Position numbers and translations under genes: made by a program
Assembly: GCF_000153345.1 (NCBI RefSeq)
Contig: NZ_CH724126.1
Coordinates: 154,774 to 218,773 of the forward strand
DNA from: Neptuniibacter caesariensis
GTDB taxonomy: Bacteria > Pseudomonadota > Gammaproteobacteria > Pseudomonadales > Balneatricaceae
Length of the DNA stretch: 64,000 nt
Direction: 5' to 3'
Notes under the pieces: generated by a model
The model's database searches: none
Seen by the model: only the letters and a program-made list of their open reading frames with translations
What the model was told of the DNA's origin: nothing
In this document: piece by piece, positions 8,514 to 18,755 of the stretch
How positions within the stretch are numbered: the stretch's first letter is position 1
How the letters are laid out: every line of letters begins with the position of its first letter

Positions 8514-11282
8514 TTAGTGCGCCTGCTCCCAATTTTCACCTACACCCGCTTCCACCAGCAAAGGGACATCAAGGTCGGCCGCTGTAGCCATCTTGTCTTT
8601 CACCGCTTCAACAAAGCTATCCACCTGTGTATCACGAACCTCAAAGACCAGTTCATCGTGAACCTGCATGATCATACGCACATCAAAGTCAGACTCTGCC
8701 AGCCACTTATCCACAGTCACCATTGCCCGCTTAATGATATCTGCTGCTGTCCCCTGCATCGGCGCGTTGATAGCAGTACGTTCTGCAGCCTGACGACGCA
8801 TTGCGTTACGGGCTTTAATCTCAGGCAGGTACAAACGTCGACCAAACAAGGTCTCAACATACCCCTGTTCCTGAGCCTTAGCACGGATATCATCCATGTA
8901 GTGCTGAACACCTGGGTAGGTTTCAAAGTAGTGCTCGATATACTGCGCGGCATCCTTACGCGCGATACCCAGCTGCTTCGCCAGACCAAAAGCTGACATT
9001 CCGTAGATCAGGCCGAAATTGATCGCTTTAGCACTACGACGCTGATCATCACTAACCTGATCCAGCTCAACTTTAAACACTTCCGCTGCGGTAGCACGGT
9101 GAATATCCGCACCTTTGGAGAATGCATCCAGCAGCCCCTGATCTTGTGACAGGTGCGCCATAATGCGCAATTCAATCTGCGAATAGTCCGCCGCGACAAC
9201 CTTATAACCTTCAGGCGCGATAAACGCATGACGAATACGACGCCCCTCCTGGGTACGCACAGGTATATTCTGCAGGTTTGGATCGGTAGAAGATAACCGG
9301 CCTGTTGCTGTCACTGCTTGATGATAAGAGGTATGTATACGCCCAGTACCCGGATTAATCATCAGCGGCAGTTTATCGGTATAGGTGGATTTAAGTTTGC
9401 TCAGGCTGCGGTGTTCCAGAATCAGCTTCGGTAGCGGGTAATCCAGCGCTAGTTCCTGTAATACCTCTTCCGCAGTGGATGGCGCCCCTTTAGGCGTCTT
9501 CTTGATAACTGGAATGCTCAGCTCTTCAAAAAGGATCTGCTGGAGCTGTTTAGGTGAAGCCAGATTGAACTCTTTTCCCGCAATATCATAGGCCTGACGC
9601 TCCAGTTCAACCATACGCTCTGCCAACTCAATACTCTGTTCTCCCAGCATCGAGGCATCCACTAAAGCCCCGTTTCGCTCGATATGTGATAGCACAGGGA
9701 TCAGCGGCCTTTCGATATCATTAAAAACAGAGGTCAGGGTTTCATCTTTGCTAAGTTGAGCATTAATTGCCTGATGCAGGCGCAAGGTGATATCCGCATC
9801 TTCAGCGGCATAAGGCGCAGCCTGTTCCAATTCAATCTGATTAAAAGTCAGCTGTTTCTTGCCCTTACCGGCAATATCTTCGAACTTAATCGTTTTAAGG
9901 CCCAGATAACGATCTGCCAGGCTGTCCATATCATGACGGGTAGCCGTAGAGTTCAATACATAAGATTCCAACATCGTATCGAATTCGATTCCGGTCAGCT
10001 CAATGCCATAGCGTGCCAGAACATTCATGTCGTACTTAAGATGCTGACCCACTTTTTTATGATCGCTACTTTCCAGCAGCGGTTTCATTTTTTCCAGCAG
10101 TGTTTCACGAGTGATCTGCTCAGGCGCTCCCATGTAGTCATGGGCAACGGGAACATAAGCCGCTTTCCCTGGTTCAATCGCAAAAGAAACGCCCACCAGT
10201 TCCGCCTCCATGTAGTTGAGGCTGGTGGTTTCCGTATCGAATGCGAATAACTCAGCTGTGGATAACTTTTCCAGCCACTGATCTAAAGTTGCTTCATCCA
10301 GTACCGTGTCATACTCAACATCAGAGGGTGCTTCGGGCAGCTCGGGCTCGTCATCAGATGCATCAGTGCCTGAAGCTGCAGACTCACCCGACTCAAGCTC
10401 TTTAACCCAGCTGCGAAATTCAAACTCTTCAAACAGTTCCAGAAGCTGCTCTTTAACCGGCTCAGGTTTGACAAAATCCTCTACCGACTCCTGTAGCTCA
10501 ACATCGGTTTTAATCGTAGCCAGTAGATAGGAAAGGTCAGCTGCTTCGCGATTGTCTTCGAGCTTTTTAGCCATGCTTTTCGAACCACGGAACCCAAGAT
10601 CGGCAATCTTATCCAGATTTGCGTAAAGGTCTTTCAAACCGCCAATCCCTTGCAGCAACGCCAGCGCGGTTTTCTCTCCGACACCTGGCACGCCCGGAAT
10701 GTTATCGACCTTATCTCCCATCAATGCCAGGAAATCGATAATCAACTCAGGCGGTATACCAAACTTATCTTTCACCCCTTCAACATCCATTACCGTATCG
10801 GTCATGGTATTGATCAACGTCACATGCTGATCCACCAGCTGTGCCATATCTTTATCACCCGTTGAGATCAACGTAGCGATACCTTTAGCACTGGCCTCAC
10901 GGGCCATCGTGCCGATCACATCGTCAGCCTCTACACCCTCTTCCACAATCAGCGGGAAGCCCATCGCTTTGATAATCTTATGGATAGGCTCGACCTGACT
11001 TCGAAGATCATCCGGCATGGGTGGACGCTGGGCTTTGTACTCACTGAAGATTTCGTCACGGAACGTTTTGCCTTTGGCATCAAAAATGACCGCAACCGGG
11101 CTTTCCGGATACTGTTTAATCAGACTTTTCATCATGGAAGTCACAACACGGATCGCTCCGGTTGGTATTCCAGCCGAATTTCTTAGGTCCGCTTGCTGTG
11201 AAGCAAAGAACGCACGGTATAAATAAGAGGAGCCGTCGACTAAAATGAGAGGTGAAAGGGTGGCTTGGCGCTGTTCGCTCAT
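8514..11282 (-). CDS. polA: DNA polymerase I
   Basis: PolA fills gaps and removes RNA primers in replication and repair. The 922-aa protein is full length with three domains in order: a 5'-3' exonuclease (about 1-300), the 3'-5' exonuclease domain (about 330-520, acidic FDTETTSL retained) and the polymerase domain. Polymerase motif A (DYSQIELRI), motif B ([14 protein letters not shown]) and motif C ([10 protein letters not shown]) are all intact. It converges on engB; the DUF2782/thrB pair is divergent on the other side. Confidence 0.98.
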   Translation of the reverse strand: MSEQRQATLSPLILVDGSSYLYRAFFASQQADLRNSAGIPTGAIRVVTSMMKSLIKQYPESPVAVIFDAKGKTFRDEIFSEYKAQRPPMPDDLRSQVEPIHKIIKAMGFPLIVEEGVEADDVIGTMAREASAKGIATLISTGDKDMAQLVDQHVTLINTMTDTVMDVEGVKDKFGIPPELIIDFLALMGDKVDNIPGVPGVGEKTALALLQGIGGLKDLYANLDKIADLGFRGSKSMAKKLEDNREAADLSYLLATIKTDVELQESVEDFVKPEPVKEQLLELFEEFEFRSWVKELESGESAASGTDASDDEPELPEAPSDVEYDTVLDEATLDQWLEKLSTAELFAFDTETTSLNYMEAELVGVSFAIEPGKAAYVPVAHDYMGAPEQITRETLLEKMKPLLESSDHKKVGQHLKYDMNVLARYGIELTGIEFDTMLESYVLNSTATRHDMDSLADRYLGLKTIKFEDIAGKGKKQLTFNQIELEQAAPYAAEDADITLRLHQAINAQLSKDETLTSVFNDIERPLIPVLSHIERNGALVDASMLGEQSIELAERMVELERQAYDIAGKEFNLASPKQLQQILFEELSIPVIKKTPKGAPSTAEEVLQELALDYPLPKLILEHRSLSKLKSTYTDKLPLMINPGTGRIHTSYHQAVTATGRLSSTDPNLQNIPVRTQEGRRIRHAFIAPEGYKVVAADYSQIELRIMAHLSQDQGLLDAFSKGADIHRATAAEVFKVELDQVSDDQRRSAKAINFGLIYGMSAFGLAKQLGIARKDAAQYIEHYFETYPGVQHYMDDIRAKAQEQGYVETLFGRRLYLPEIKARNAMRRQAAERTAINAPMQGTAADIIKRAMVTVDKWLAESDFDVRMIMQVHDELVFEVRDTQVDSFVEAVKDKMATAADLDVPLLVEAGVGENWEQAH

Positions 11283-11366
11283 CTGGTATATCCGGGTTGG
11301 TTACTCTTCAAAGGACAGATCATAGTCGATAAGCGCCACCGCACAAACCGACAATAGGAAATAGAG

Positions 11367-11645
11367 ATGAAAAAGTTACTCTTAGCTGCAATTCTGCTCG
11401 CCGCTCCGATGGTACAAGCTGAAGTACCTCCGCTGGTTGACGAGAATGAACCGCAGATCACCATCTTCCATGAAGCGGAAAAAACTTATTATGAGTACCG
11501 CATAAATGGTCAGTTGAAAGAGATCAAGGTCGTACCGAAAAACGGTAAAGAGTATTATCTGGTACCAGCACCGGGTGAAGGCGATTTCATCCGTCACGAA
11601 GAGTCCCAGTTATTGATCCCTAAATGGGTTCTGTTTCGCTGGTAA
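11367..11645 (+). CDS. DUF2782 small periplasmic protein
   Basis: The 92-aa protein starts with a signal peptide (MKKLLLAAILLAAPMVQA). The rest is a compact beta-rich domain with the family stretches YYEYRINGQLKEIKV and a C-terminal WVLFRW. This small family of unknown function is encoded between polA and thrB in Pseudomonas too (PA5494), which supports the call. It lies 29 bases before thrB and may be cotranscribed with it. No catalytic residues are evident. Confidence 0.85.
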   Translation: MKKLLLAAILLAAPMVQAEVPPLVDENEPQITIFHEAEKTYYEYRINGQLKEIKVVPKNGKEYYLVPAPGEGDFIRHEESQLLIPKWVLFRW

Positions 11646-11674
11646 TCTGATAGTAATTTAACTGAGTATCACTC

Positions 11675-12631
11675 TTGGCTGTATACACTGAACTCAATGA
11701 CAGCGACTTTAAGTCGCTACTGGTGGATTATGATCTCGGCCAGCTTGCCAAATACAAAGGCATAGAAGGCGGTATCGAGAACACCAACTATTTTGTCACC
11801 CTTAAGTCAGGTGACAAAGAAGATGAGTATGTACTTACTCTCTTTGAAGAACTTAGCTACGAAGAGCTTCCCTATTTTATCGAGCTGAATCAATGGCTAT
11901 CTGAGCGGGATATTCCGGTACCTTATGCGATAAAAGACCGTAATGGTATTGGCCTTAAAAAGGTCAAGAACCGGCCTGCCGCATTACAACCGCGTTTCTA
12001 TGGTGATCATGTCGGCCAGACTGAACTCACGCCCGAACACTGCGCATCTATAGGAAAAGTACTGGGTGAATTCCATGTCGCCGCCGAAGACTTTTACCTT
12101 AAACGCCAGGCGCATCGTGGCGTTTTTTGGTGGCGCCGTGAGAGCGAACTGATCGCTCCACAGTTACCTGAAGCTGATGCCGCTATGTTGAAGGAAGAAG
12201 TGATCCGCTTCGACCAGCTGCGGGAAAACCCCGGTGATATCAAAAGCGGTACGATCCATGGCGACCTGTTCCATGACAATGTTTTGTTTCAGGGTACACA
12301 AATCAGTGCAGTGCTGGATCTGTACAATGCGGCAACCGCTTTTCTACTCTATGACCTGGCGATTGTTGCAAATGACTGGTGTTGTAACCCCGATGGTTCG
12401 ATCGATGCAGATCGTGAACAAGGCTTGTTGAAAGCTTATGCTCAGGCCCGCCCTTTTACTAAGGATGAATCTGCAGCCTGGCCAATACTGACCTGTACTG
12501 CTGCCATGCGTTTTTGGTTATCACGTCTGATCCCCTGGCTGGATGAAAATAGTGAGCAAAAGCTCAAAGATCCAGATGAGTTGAAACGTATTCTGATCTA
12601 CCGTCGGGAAAATCCAGGTAAACTCCCCTGA
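11675..12631 (+). CDS. thrB: Homoserine kinase (APH-fold type)
   Basis: The enzyme phosphorylates L-homoserine in threonine synthesis. The 318-aa protein belongs to the aminoglycoside-phosphotransferase-fold ThrB of pseudomonads, not the GHMP-type of E. coli. It has the catalytic Brenner-like motif IHGDLFHDNVLF and the metal-binding aspartate in AVLDLYNA. The start is a TTG giving MAVYTELNDSDF, which matches where family members begin; no ATG lies in a suitable place, and the ribosome binding site is weak. A terminator follows. Confidence 0.95.
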   Translation: MAVYTELNDSDFKSLLVDYDLGQLAKYKGIEGGIENTNYFVTLKSGDKEDEYVLTLFEELSYEELPYFIELNQWLSERDIPVPYAIKDRNGIGLKKVKNRPAALQPRFYGDHVGQTELTPEHCASIGKVLGEFHVAAEDFYLKRQAHRGVFWWRRESELIAPQLPEADAAMLKEEVIRFDQLRENPGDIKSGTIHGDLFHDNVLFQGTQISAVLDLYNAATAFLLYDLAIVANDWCCNPDGSIDADREQGLLKAYAQARPFTKDESAAWPILTCTAAMRFWLSRLIPWLDENSEQKLKDPDELKRILIYRRENPGKLP

Positions 12632-12655
12632 ACCCGCTGCAGAATACTTTTACAG

Positions 12656-12682
12656 AGCCTCCGTTACTTCGGGGGCTTTTTT
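12656..12682 (+). terminator. Rho-independent terminator after thrB
   Basis: An 8-bp stem AGCCTCCG / CGGGGGCT (one G-T pair, loop of six) is followed by six T. It lies 24 bases past the thrB stop. Confidence 0.85.
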
Positions 12683-12723
12683 AATTCTGCAAATTGCCCC
12701 TGCCCTCTTATCCAAACTCTCGC

Positions 12724-12754
12724 TATAATCAGTCACTGATTATTTATACAGTGA
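12724..12754 (+). promoter_or_regulatory. uvrD promoter -10 with LexA-like (SOS) operator
   Basis: A TATAAT at 12724-12729 is followed at 12733-12754 by a dyad, CACTG and CAGTG separated by ten A/T bases. This resembles the LexA box CTGT-N8-ACAG; the right half ACAG is perfect and the left half reads CTGA. The site would cover the start of transcription, 14 bases before the uvrD start codon. In E. coli uvrD is a known SOS gene. I could not identify a good -35 element. Confidence 0.6.
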
Positions 12755-12767
12755 CTGAAGAACAGCA

Positions 12768-14981
12768 ATGGATGTAACCCACATTATCGATTCTCTGAAC
12801 GATGCCCAGCGCAATGCGGTAACTGCGCCGGTAAAAAATTTACTGGTTTTGGCCGGTGCTGGCTCAGGTAAAACCCGCGTGCTGGTCCACCGGATCGCCT
12901 GGTTGATTCAGACTGAGGGGATTTCCCCCTATTCGATTATGGCGGTAACCTTTACCAATAAAGCCGCTAAAGAGATGCGCGGCCGTATAGAGGAGTTGTT
13001 GGGGCTAAATCCTCAGGGGATGTGGGTCGGTACCTTCCATGGCCTTGCTCATCGATTGCTGCGCGCACACTGGCAGGATGCCGGGCTTCCTGAAAATTTC
13101 CAGATTATGGACAGTGATGACCAGCTACGCCTGATCAAACGTCTTGCCAAAGAGATGGGGCTGGATGATAAGCGCTGGCCTCCACGTCAGTTCCAGTGGT
13201 ACATCAACGACAAAAAAGATAACGGTCTGCGTGCCAAGAATATTGAACCTCGCCATGATCTGAATGACCGGCAGATGGTCGCCATGTATGAAGCCTACGA
13301 GCAGGCTTGTGAGCGTGGTGGGATGATCGACTTTGGTGAGCTATTGCTGCGTTCACTGGAACTGTTCCGCGATAAGAACCCGGCGCTTTTGGAACATTAT
13401 CAGGAGCGTTTTCGCTACATCCTGGTTGACGAATTTCAGGACACCAACACCATTCAATATGGCTGGTTGCAGCTGCTCTGTGGCGGACAGCAGAAGCTGA
13501 TGGCCGTGGGTGATGACGATCAGTCTATTTACGGCTGGCGTGGCGCGAAAATCGAAAACATTCAAAACCTATCAACACACTTCCCGGGCGTTGAAACAAT
13601 CAAGCTGGAGCAAAATTACCGTTCCACCGAAACAATCCTGCGTGCTGCCAATGAAGTGATTCGCAACAACCAGGGGCGTTTAGGTAAAGAGCTTCATACG
13701 GAGTCAGGTGAAGGGGATCCGATCTCGCTGTATGCGGCCTTCAACGAACAGGATGAAGCCCGTTTTATCGTCGATCAGATCGGAAAATGGAGCCAGGAAG
13801 GTAACCTACGTAAAGAGTGTGCAATTCTTTACCGCTCCAATGCCCAGTCACGCGTCCTTGAGGAAGCCTTAATTCGCAGCGGTGTTCCGTACCGAATCTA
13901 TGGTGGCCAACGTTTCTATGAGCGTCTTGAGATTAAAAACGCCCTCTCCTATCTACGCCTGATGAACAATCGTGATGATGACACCTCCATGGAGCGTGTC
14001 ATCAATGTTCCGACCCGTGGTATCGGAACTCGCACCATTGAGATCATTCGAGAGCATGCCCGTAGTCAGGGAATCTCAATGTGGCGTGCCTCCAACGAGA
14101 TCGTCGAGCTTAAACGTTTACCGGCACGTGCCTCCAACGCGCTACAGGCATTCCTCGATCTGATTAACCAAATGGCCCAGGATACTGAAGATACGCTGCT
14201 TCATGAACAGACCGAGCATGTGATCCAGCATTCAGGGCTGATCGAGCATCACAAAAAAGAGAAAGGCGAGAAAGCCCAGTCCCGCATTGAAAACCTTGAA
14301 GAACTGGTCACTGCGGCGAAACAGTTCAACAGCCAGTGGGATGAGTTTCTTGATGAGGAGTTCAGCTCTCCCCTTGCAGCCTTCCTGGATCAGGCTGCAC
14401 TGGATGCAGGGGATGCTCAGGCCGATGAGTACCAGGACAGTGTTCAGTTGATGACTTTGCATTCCGCTAAAGGTCTGGAGTTCCCCCAGGTGTTCCTGGC
14501 CGGAGTCGAGGAAGGCTTGTTCCCGCACAAAATGTCGATCGAAGAGCCAGGACGCCTCGAAGAGGAACGTCGCCTGTGCTACGTGGGCATCACGCGTGCG
14601 ATGCAGAAGCTATTTATCACTTACGCAGAATCCCGTCGCTTACATGGTCAGGATACTTACAATCGACCTTCCCGCTTTATCAGTGAGATACCTTCCGAGT
14701 TGATGGAAGAGGTTCGTTTGAATGCCAGTGTCAGTCGACCAATGACAAGCCGCTACAATGACAATCAGGGTAGCAGCCTGTTCGGAAGTAGTTCTTTGGG
14801 CAGCAGCGAAGTCCCTGAAACCAATCTGGCACTTGGCTCGCGGGTTATGCACAGCAAGTTTGGTGAAGGTACCGTACTTAACTTTGAAGGTTCCGGTGCT
14901 AAAGCCCGGGTACAAGTGAATTTCGACTACGAGGGCCCCAAATGGCTGGTGGTCGGGTTTGCTAACCTAACCCCTCTGTAA
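12768..14981 (+). CDS. uvrD: DNA helicase II, UvrD
   Basis: UvrD is a superfamily 1A 3'-5' helicase acting in nucleotide excision repair and mismatch repair. The 737-aa protein is full length and carries all helicase motifs: Walker A GAGSGKT (motif I), TFTNKAAKEM, motif II DEFQDT, motif III DDDQSIYGWRGA, motif IV NYRSTETIL, motif V TLHSAKGLEF and motif VI VGITRAMQKL. The C-terminal 70 residues form the usual UvrD tail domain (GSRVMHSKFGEGTVL). A LexA-like operator lies just upstream and a terminator just downstream. Rep is less likely, since Rep lacks this tail domain. Confidence 0.97.
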   Translation: MDVTHIIDSLNDAQRNAVTAPVKNLLVLAGAGSGKTRVLVHRIAWLIQTEGISPYSIMAVTFTNKAAKEMRGRIEELLGLNPQGMWVGTFHGLAHRLLRAHWQDAGLPENFQIMDSDDQLRLIKRLAKEMGLDDKRWPPRQFQWYINDKKDNGLRAKNIEPRHDLNDRQMVAMYEAYEQACERGGMIDFGELLLRSLELFRDKNPALLEHYQERFRYILVDEFQDTNTIQYGWLQLLCGGQQKLMAVGDDDQSIYGWRGAKIENIQNLSTHFPGVETIKLEQNYRSTETILRAANEVIRNNQGRLGKELHTESGEGDPISLYAAFNEQDEARFIVDQIGKWSQEGNLRKECAILYRSNAQSRVLEEALIRSGVPYRIYGGQRFYERLEIKNALSYLRLMNNRDDDTSMERVINVPTRGIGTRTIEIIREHARSQGISMWRASNEIVELKRLPARASNALQAFLDLINQMAQDTEDTLLHEQTEHVIQHSGLIEHHKKEKGEKAQSRIENLEELVTAAKQFNSQWDEFLDEEFSSPLAAFLDQAALDAGDAQADEYQDSVQLMTLHSAKGLEFPQVFLAGVEEGLFPHKMSIEEPGRLEEERRLCYVGITRAMQKLFITYAESRRLHGQDTYNRPSRFISEIPSELMEEVRLNASVSRPMTSRYNDNQGSSLFGSSSLGSSEVPETNLALGSRVMHSKFGEGTVLNFEGSGAKARVQVNFDYEGPKWLVVGFANLTPL

Positions 14982-14991
14982 CTGATGACTC

Positions 14992-15022
14992 GCTGGGTTG
15001 CCAAAACAACCCAGCGCTTTTC
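14992..15022 (+). terminator. Rho-independent terminator after uvrD
   Basis: A perfect 9-bp stem GCTGGGTTG / CAACCCAGC with a six-base loop is followed by GCTTTT. It begins ten bases after the uvrD stop. Confidence 0.85.
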
Positions 15023-15059
15023 CCTCTCTGTACTAGACTACTAAGGTCTGTTTCGACCT

Positions 15060-15788
15060 ATGGACCTGTCTATGCTCAGACGGCTTACCTTGTTATTGCT
15101 GCTATTTTTCCCGCTCCTGCTCAAAGCTGAAGCGATCAAAGTGCCTATCTATGATCAGCCCAGACCGCCCCTGGCCCTGCTTATTAAGGGAGAGGCACGA
15201 GGAATCTACCCTGACCTTTTCCGAGCGGTGTTAATTGAAGCAGGCCTAACCCCTGAACTGATACCTGTTCCCCCTATGCGCCGTCGGGTCGACTTTGAAA
15301 CAAACCAATATAGCTTGTCTTGTTGCGCAAATCCTGCCTGGCGAAAGCGCCCCAAAGAGCAGGAGATTCAGATATTCAGCAAACCTTTCTACTGGACTAA
15401 AGACGTTTTTATATTCCCACAGGAACAAGCATTTACGATCGATAAATTATCCTCACTTAGCAATAAGCGTGTCGCCACAATACGGGGTTTCGACTATCGC
15501 GGAGAAGCCTACTTTGGAGAGCGCCTGAACTATCACAATGAGCAGGCCCTCATACGCGCTGTAGCACTTGGCCGGGCAGATGTGGGCATTGTTAATGAAG
15601 ACATCTTACTTGCCTCTGAAGAAGTAGCTCAGGTTGAACAAGGGCCCGTCCATGATCAGGCGAGCCTGCATATTCGCATTCACCGGAAAAGAATCGACCT
15701 TGTTGAACCGATCAATCAGGCCATTGAGAGAATAATCACCTCTGGAGAGCTTGATCAGATCGTGCGAAGCTACCTATCCAAAGACTGA
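15060..15788 (+). CDS. Periplasmic substrate-binding protein, family 3 type
   Basis: The 242-aa protein has a signal peptide (residues 1-24, very leucine-rich, ending LLKAEA). Its domain resembles bacterial extracellular solute-binding protein family 3 (polar amino acid receptors), with a typical early GIYPDLFRAVLIEAGL and late ADVGIVNEDILL. There are no transporter genes beside it, so it is an orphan receptor-like protein; such proteins are common in marine gammaproteobacteria and their ligands are mostly unknown. A second ATG four codons in is an alternative start. Neither has a good ribosome binding site. Confidence 0.75.
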   Translation: MDLSMLRRLTLLLLLFFPLLLKAEAIKVPIYDQPRPPLALLIKGEARGIYPDLFRAVLIEAGLTPELIPVPPMRRRVDFETNQYSLSCCANPAWRKRPKEQEIQIFSKPFYWTKDVFIFPQEQAFTIDKLSSLSNKRVATIRGFDYRGEAYFGERLNYHNEQALIRAVALGRADVGIVNEDILLASEEVAQVEQGPVHDQASLHIRIHRKRIDLVEPINQAIERIITSGELDQIVRSYLSKD

Positions 15789-15880
15789 TTGCCCTGTAGT
15801 AATCGGCTAATACCACTTCACTTTTCACTGCTGATATTTTGATCCGGCTATTTTCGTAGCCATTCAAATGGAGCAGAGAT

Positions 15881-16447
15881 ATGAATAATAAAAAGATTCT
15901 GATGATCACCGGTGATTTCACCGAAGATTACGAAACCATGGTACCTTTCCAAACCCTGCTGGCCGTTGGCCATCATGTTGATGCAGTCTGTCCTGATAAA
16001 GTGAGCGGCGATACTATTGCCACCGCTATTCACGACTTCGAAGGCGATCAGACCTATACCGAGAAACGCGGGCATAATTTCACTTTAAACGCGACCTTCT
16101 CCGACATTAATGTCGCTGATTACGATGCACTGGTTATCCCGGGCGGTCGCGCTCCGGAATACCTGCGCCTGAATGATGAGGTGCTCACGATGGTCCGCCA
16201 CTTTTTTATTGAAGATAAACCCGTGGCGGCCATCTGTCACGGCGCACAGCTGCTAACCGCCGCTGGTGTTCTGGAAGGCAAAGCCTGCTCCGCTTACCCA
16301 GCATGTAAGCCAGAAGTGATTCAATCAGGTGGAAGTTATGCTGAGATCGAGATCGATTCGGCAGTCACTGATGGTAATCTGGTTACCGCACCTGCCTGGC
16401 CTGCGCACCCCGCCTGGCTTGCTCAATTTATGGCTTTGCTAAACTAG
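15881..16447 (+). CDS. DJ-1/PfpI family protein
   Basis: The 188-aa protein has the class I glutamine-amidotransferase-like fold of the DJ-1/PfpI superfamily. The nucleophile elbow AICHGAQLL carries the conserved cysteine followed by histidine, and the upstream acidic residue lies in VPFQ/DYET. Members act as deglycases, glyoxalase III-like enzymes or chaperones, so the exact reaction cannot be told from sequence. A GGAG ribosome binding site precedes the ATG. It is probably monocistronic; a hairpin follows. Confidence 0.88.
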   Translation: MNNKKILMITGDFTEDYETMVPFQTLLAVGHHVDAVCPDKVSGDTIATAIHDFEGDQTYTEKRGHNFTLNATFSDINVADYDALVIPGGRAPEYLRLNDEVLTMVRHFFIEDKPVAAICHGAQLLTAAGVLEGKACSAYPACKPEVIQSGGSYAEIEIDSAVTDGNLVTAPAWPAHPAWLAQFMALLN

Positions 16448-16464
16448 ACTGACAGCTAACATGA

Positions 16465-16492
16465 AGAGGCCTGCCGAATCGGTCCGGCCTCT
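16465..16492 (+). terminator. Hairpin between the DJ-1 and RHH genes
   Basis: AGAGGCC (16465-16471) pairs with GGCCTCT (16486-16492), with an inner CCGA/TCGG. It lies 18 bases past the DJ-1/PfpI stop and 22 bases before the next start. There is no T run, so it may be a weak terminator or an mRNA-stabilising structure. Confidence 0.45.
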
Positions 16493-16513
16493 GATTCAGA
16501 GTATTGAACAACG

Positions 16514-16864
16514 ATGTGTAAACTTTTTATCAACGCAGATCCTGAACTTTGGAAAAGCAGTACCCGCTCGATCCGCATCGACGGAATGGTGACCAGTGTA
16601 CGCCTGGAAAACTATTTCTGGAGTACGCTAGAGGTGGTCGCAGAGCGTGACGGAATGAATATCCCACAGATGCTGACCCGCCTCTATCACGAATCGATCG
16701 ATGCGGGTCACGACCTTGGAAATTTCACATCATTCTTAAGGGTGTGCTGTATGCGTTATCTGGCACTTCAATTAAGTGGGGATATCCCAGCTGATCAGAA
16801 GCAGGCTATCGCTGATCTGGATGCGGATAGCATCTTGGCCAAAGAGATCGCTATGCGACACTAA
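16514..16864 (+). CDS. Ribbon-helix-helix domain protein
   Basis: The 116-aa protein has a central ribbon-helix-helix region of the RHH_4 type: SIRIDGMVTSVRLENYFWSTLEVVAERDGMNIPQML. It begins with a beta strand (MVTSVRLE) that would insert into DNA or a partner. The family is widespread and uncharacterised in proteobacteria; a DNA-binding or regulatory role is inferred only. It converges on the PAS-GGDEF gene, leaving 11 bases between the stops. Confidence 0.75.
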   Translation: MCKLFINADPELWKSSTRSIRIDGMVTSVRLENYFWSTLEVVAERDGMNIPQMLTRLYHESIDAGHDLGNFTSFLRVCCMRYLALQLSGDIPADQKQAIADLDADSILAKEIAMRH

Positions 16865-16875
16865 AGCTAACCTGC

Positions 16876-18174
16876 TCAGGAGGCAATGAAGAATGCCCCT
16901 TTTCCTGAACGCTTGACCTTATACATAGCCACATCGGCTGCTTTAATCAGTCGTTCCAGATCCTCACCATGCTCAGGGCAGAGCGCAATGCCAATGCTGG
17001 CACTGATCAGAGCCTCAACTTCTACCCCCTCATCGGTGCTAAAACAGATAGGCTTCTCCAGTGCATTAATGAGTTTTTGTGCAACATCTCCTGCTGCTTC
17101 AGGCATACGTATTCCATCCAGCATCACGACAAACTCATCACCACCAATGCGTGCCGCCTGATCGGAACGACGCAGCTCTTTTGATATACGCTGTGCCGCT
17201 TCAACGAGTACACGATCACCAACCGGATGTCCCCAGGTATCATTAACTTTTTTAAAGCCATCCAGATCGATAAAGAGTATGGCGACACTTTCCTGATTAC
17301 GCTGCGCTCTGGAGAAGAACATCTCGGCCTGTTCCAACAGGAAATATAGCGATGGCAAGCCAGTTAGCGCATCGTAATGGGCCATGCGACGTAATTCCCC
17401 CTGCACCTCTTCCGCCTTATCGATCGCCTGATGCAGTTCGGTGACGTCATATTCAGCCATAAGAATCAGAAAATCACCGCTGAGAGGATGTCGGGTGATC
17501 CGAATATCCAGAGTATGCTTACGCAGCCCCTGCGCCGTTTTCATCTGATAAGTCCAACGACCTCCCTGCTTCTCGATAGCCCGCTTCAGACATTGTTGAC
17601 CTTCCTGCGGATCGGCAAATCGCATACTGAAAGGCGAATTACCTTCAGGCATCGCTTCATGCTGAACATGCTTATAAGCTTCGGTCGCAGCGGGGTTCTC
17701 AACCACAACCTGCCCCTCATAGGTAAAACTGGTAACCAGCACAGTGGTATAGCGCATCGCCTCGACTAGCAGCAGGTTTTCCGGAGTATCTCCCAGATTC
17801 ACCTCTTCATTCACATAAGCGATAATTCCACGATGGCGTTCTGGCCCCAGCAAGCAGGCTCGATGGCGCATAAATAAGGTTTTTGGTTTGCCTCCCGGGT
17901 AGGTGGTCCAGGGATCGATCGTTAAACCATTCTTAGCGGCAAGCTCAAAGGTCTGGGCCGTTCTTTCCCTTGCCCCCTGCGTGTCACCGGACAGGTCTTT
18001 GTTTATCAGCTCTTCAAGTGAATTCAGGCTCCAGAAATCCACCGCAGCAGAATTTCCCCACCACCAGCCATGTTTATCCAGATCAAAAACCCAGACCACA
18101 TCAGGGATAAGTTCATACAGCGCTAACTCTTCATGGGTTTGGATATGAACGAGGTGGTTGTATTCGGAAGACAT
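16876..18174 (-). CDS. PAS-type sensor diguanylate cyclase
   Basis: A predicted cytoplasmic cyclic di-GMP synthase of 432 aa. Two PAS-like regions (about 15-130 and 140-255) precede a GGDEF domain whose active site GGDEF is intact at about residues 344-348. An RxxD inhibitory site (RRSD) is five residues upstream. No membrane helices are seen. I choose the ATG at 18174, which follows AGGA by eight bases (AGGAAAGTGAGTATG). The open frame extends 16 codons upstream without a comparable site. What the PAS domains sense cannot be told. Confidence 0.9.
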   Translation of the reverse strand: MSSEYNHLVHIQTHEELALYELIPDVVWVFDLDKHGWWWGNSAAVDFWSLNSLEELINKDLSGDTQGARERTAQTFELAAKNGLTIDPWTTYPGGKPKTLFMRHRACLLGPERHRGIIAYVNEEVNLGDTPENLLLVEAMRYTTVLVTSFTYEGQVVVENPAATEAYKHVQHEAMPEGNSPFSMRFADPQEGQQCLKRAIEKQGGRWTYQMKTAQGLRKHTLDIRITRHPLSGDFLILMAEYDVTELHQAIDKAEEVQGELRRMAHYDALTGLPSLYFLLEQAEMFFSRAQRNQESVAILFIDLDGFKKVNDTWGHPVGDRVLVEAAQRISKELRRSDQAARIGGDEFVVMLDGIRMPEAAGDVAQKLINALEKPICFSTDEGVEVEALISASIGIALCPEHGEDLERLIKAADVAMYKVKRSGKGAFFIAS

Positions 18175-18276
18175 ACTCACTTTCCTGGTCGGTTTTCTCA
18201 AAAGTATCCGACTTAACGGCAATAGTCCACGCTAGGCATTATCACGAATGGCTGCCTATTTAATTGTCGCGGTGGA

Positions 18277-18735
18277 TCAGTTCTGATTTTCGGCCAGGCG
18301 ACGATCCTCATAGACCTTGCCGACACTGTATCCAATCAGTGTTTGATACTTAAATGTGTCCTGATCCAGGTGCAGTATTTTATAAACCTTGTACGGCGCC
18401 AAAGCCGTTAGGGGTGTAGCACCACTGCTGGTCGACACAAGATAAGTCCCAAAGTTTTCACCGTCACAAAACCAGATACGCCGTTCGGTCTGAGCTTCCG
18501 TAAAACCTGTCGAATCCGTTGTCGTAAATCGACTCACATACAAACCTTTTGGCAAATAAGTCTCTACATAACGGTTACTACTCTCTAGCGCACTGTTCTC
18601 GGATTTCCCTACCCAACTGCCGATGATCTGATCACATGAATAGAGGACTTCAGAGTCTTGTTCCTCTTGCTGCGTAATATGTGTCGTCGCTGCTCCGGCT
18701 ATGAAAGCCGATATAACAAGCAGGGTCAGCTTCAT
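18277..18735 (-). CDS. Secreted protein of unknown function
   Basis: A 152-aa protein with a short N-terminal signal or anchor (MKLTLLVISAFIAGAATTHI) and two cysteines (in LYSCDQIIGSW and IWFCDGENF) that could form a disulfide. The pattern IIGSWVG, then alternating beta strands, resembles lipocalin-like lipoprotein domains, but there is no lipobox cysteine. The ATG at 18735 follows GGTGG and is preferred over a GTG three codons up. I do not recognise the family. It is divergent from the next unknown gene, with an inverted repeat between the two. Confidence 0.6.
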   Translation of the reverse strand: MKLTLLVISAFIAGAATTHITQQEEQDSEVLYSCDQIIGSWVGKSENSALESSNRYVETYLPKGLYVSRFTTTDSTGFTEAQTERRIWFCDGENFGTYLVSTSSGATPLTALAPYKVYKILHLDQDTFKYQTLIGYSVGKVYEDRRLAENQN

Positions 18736-18755
18736 AAGTTCCACCCTTTGCTTAC

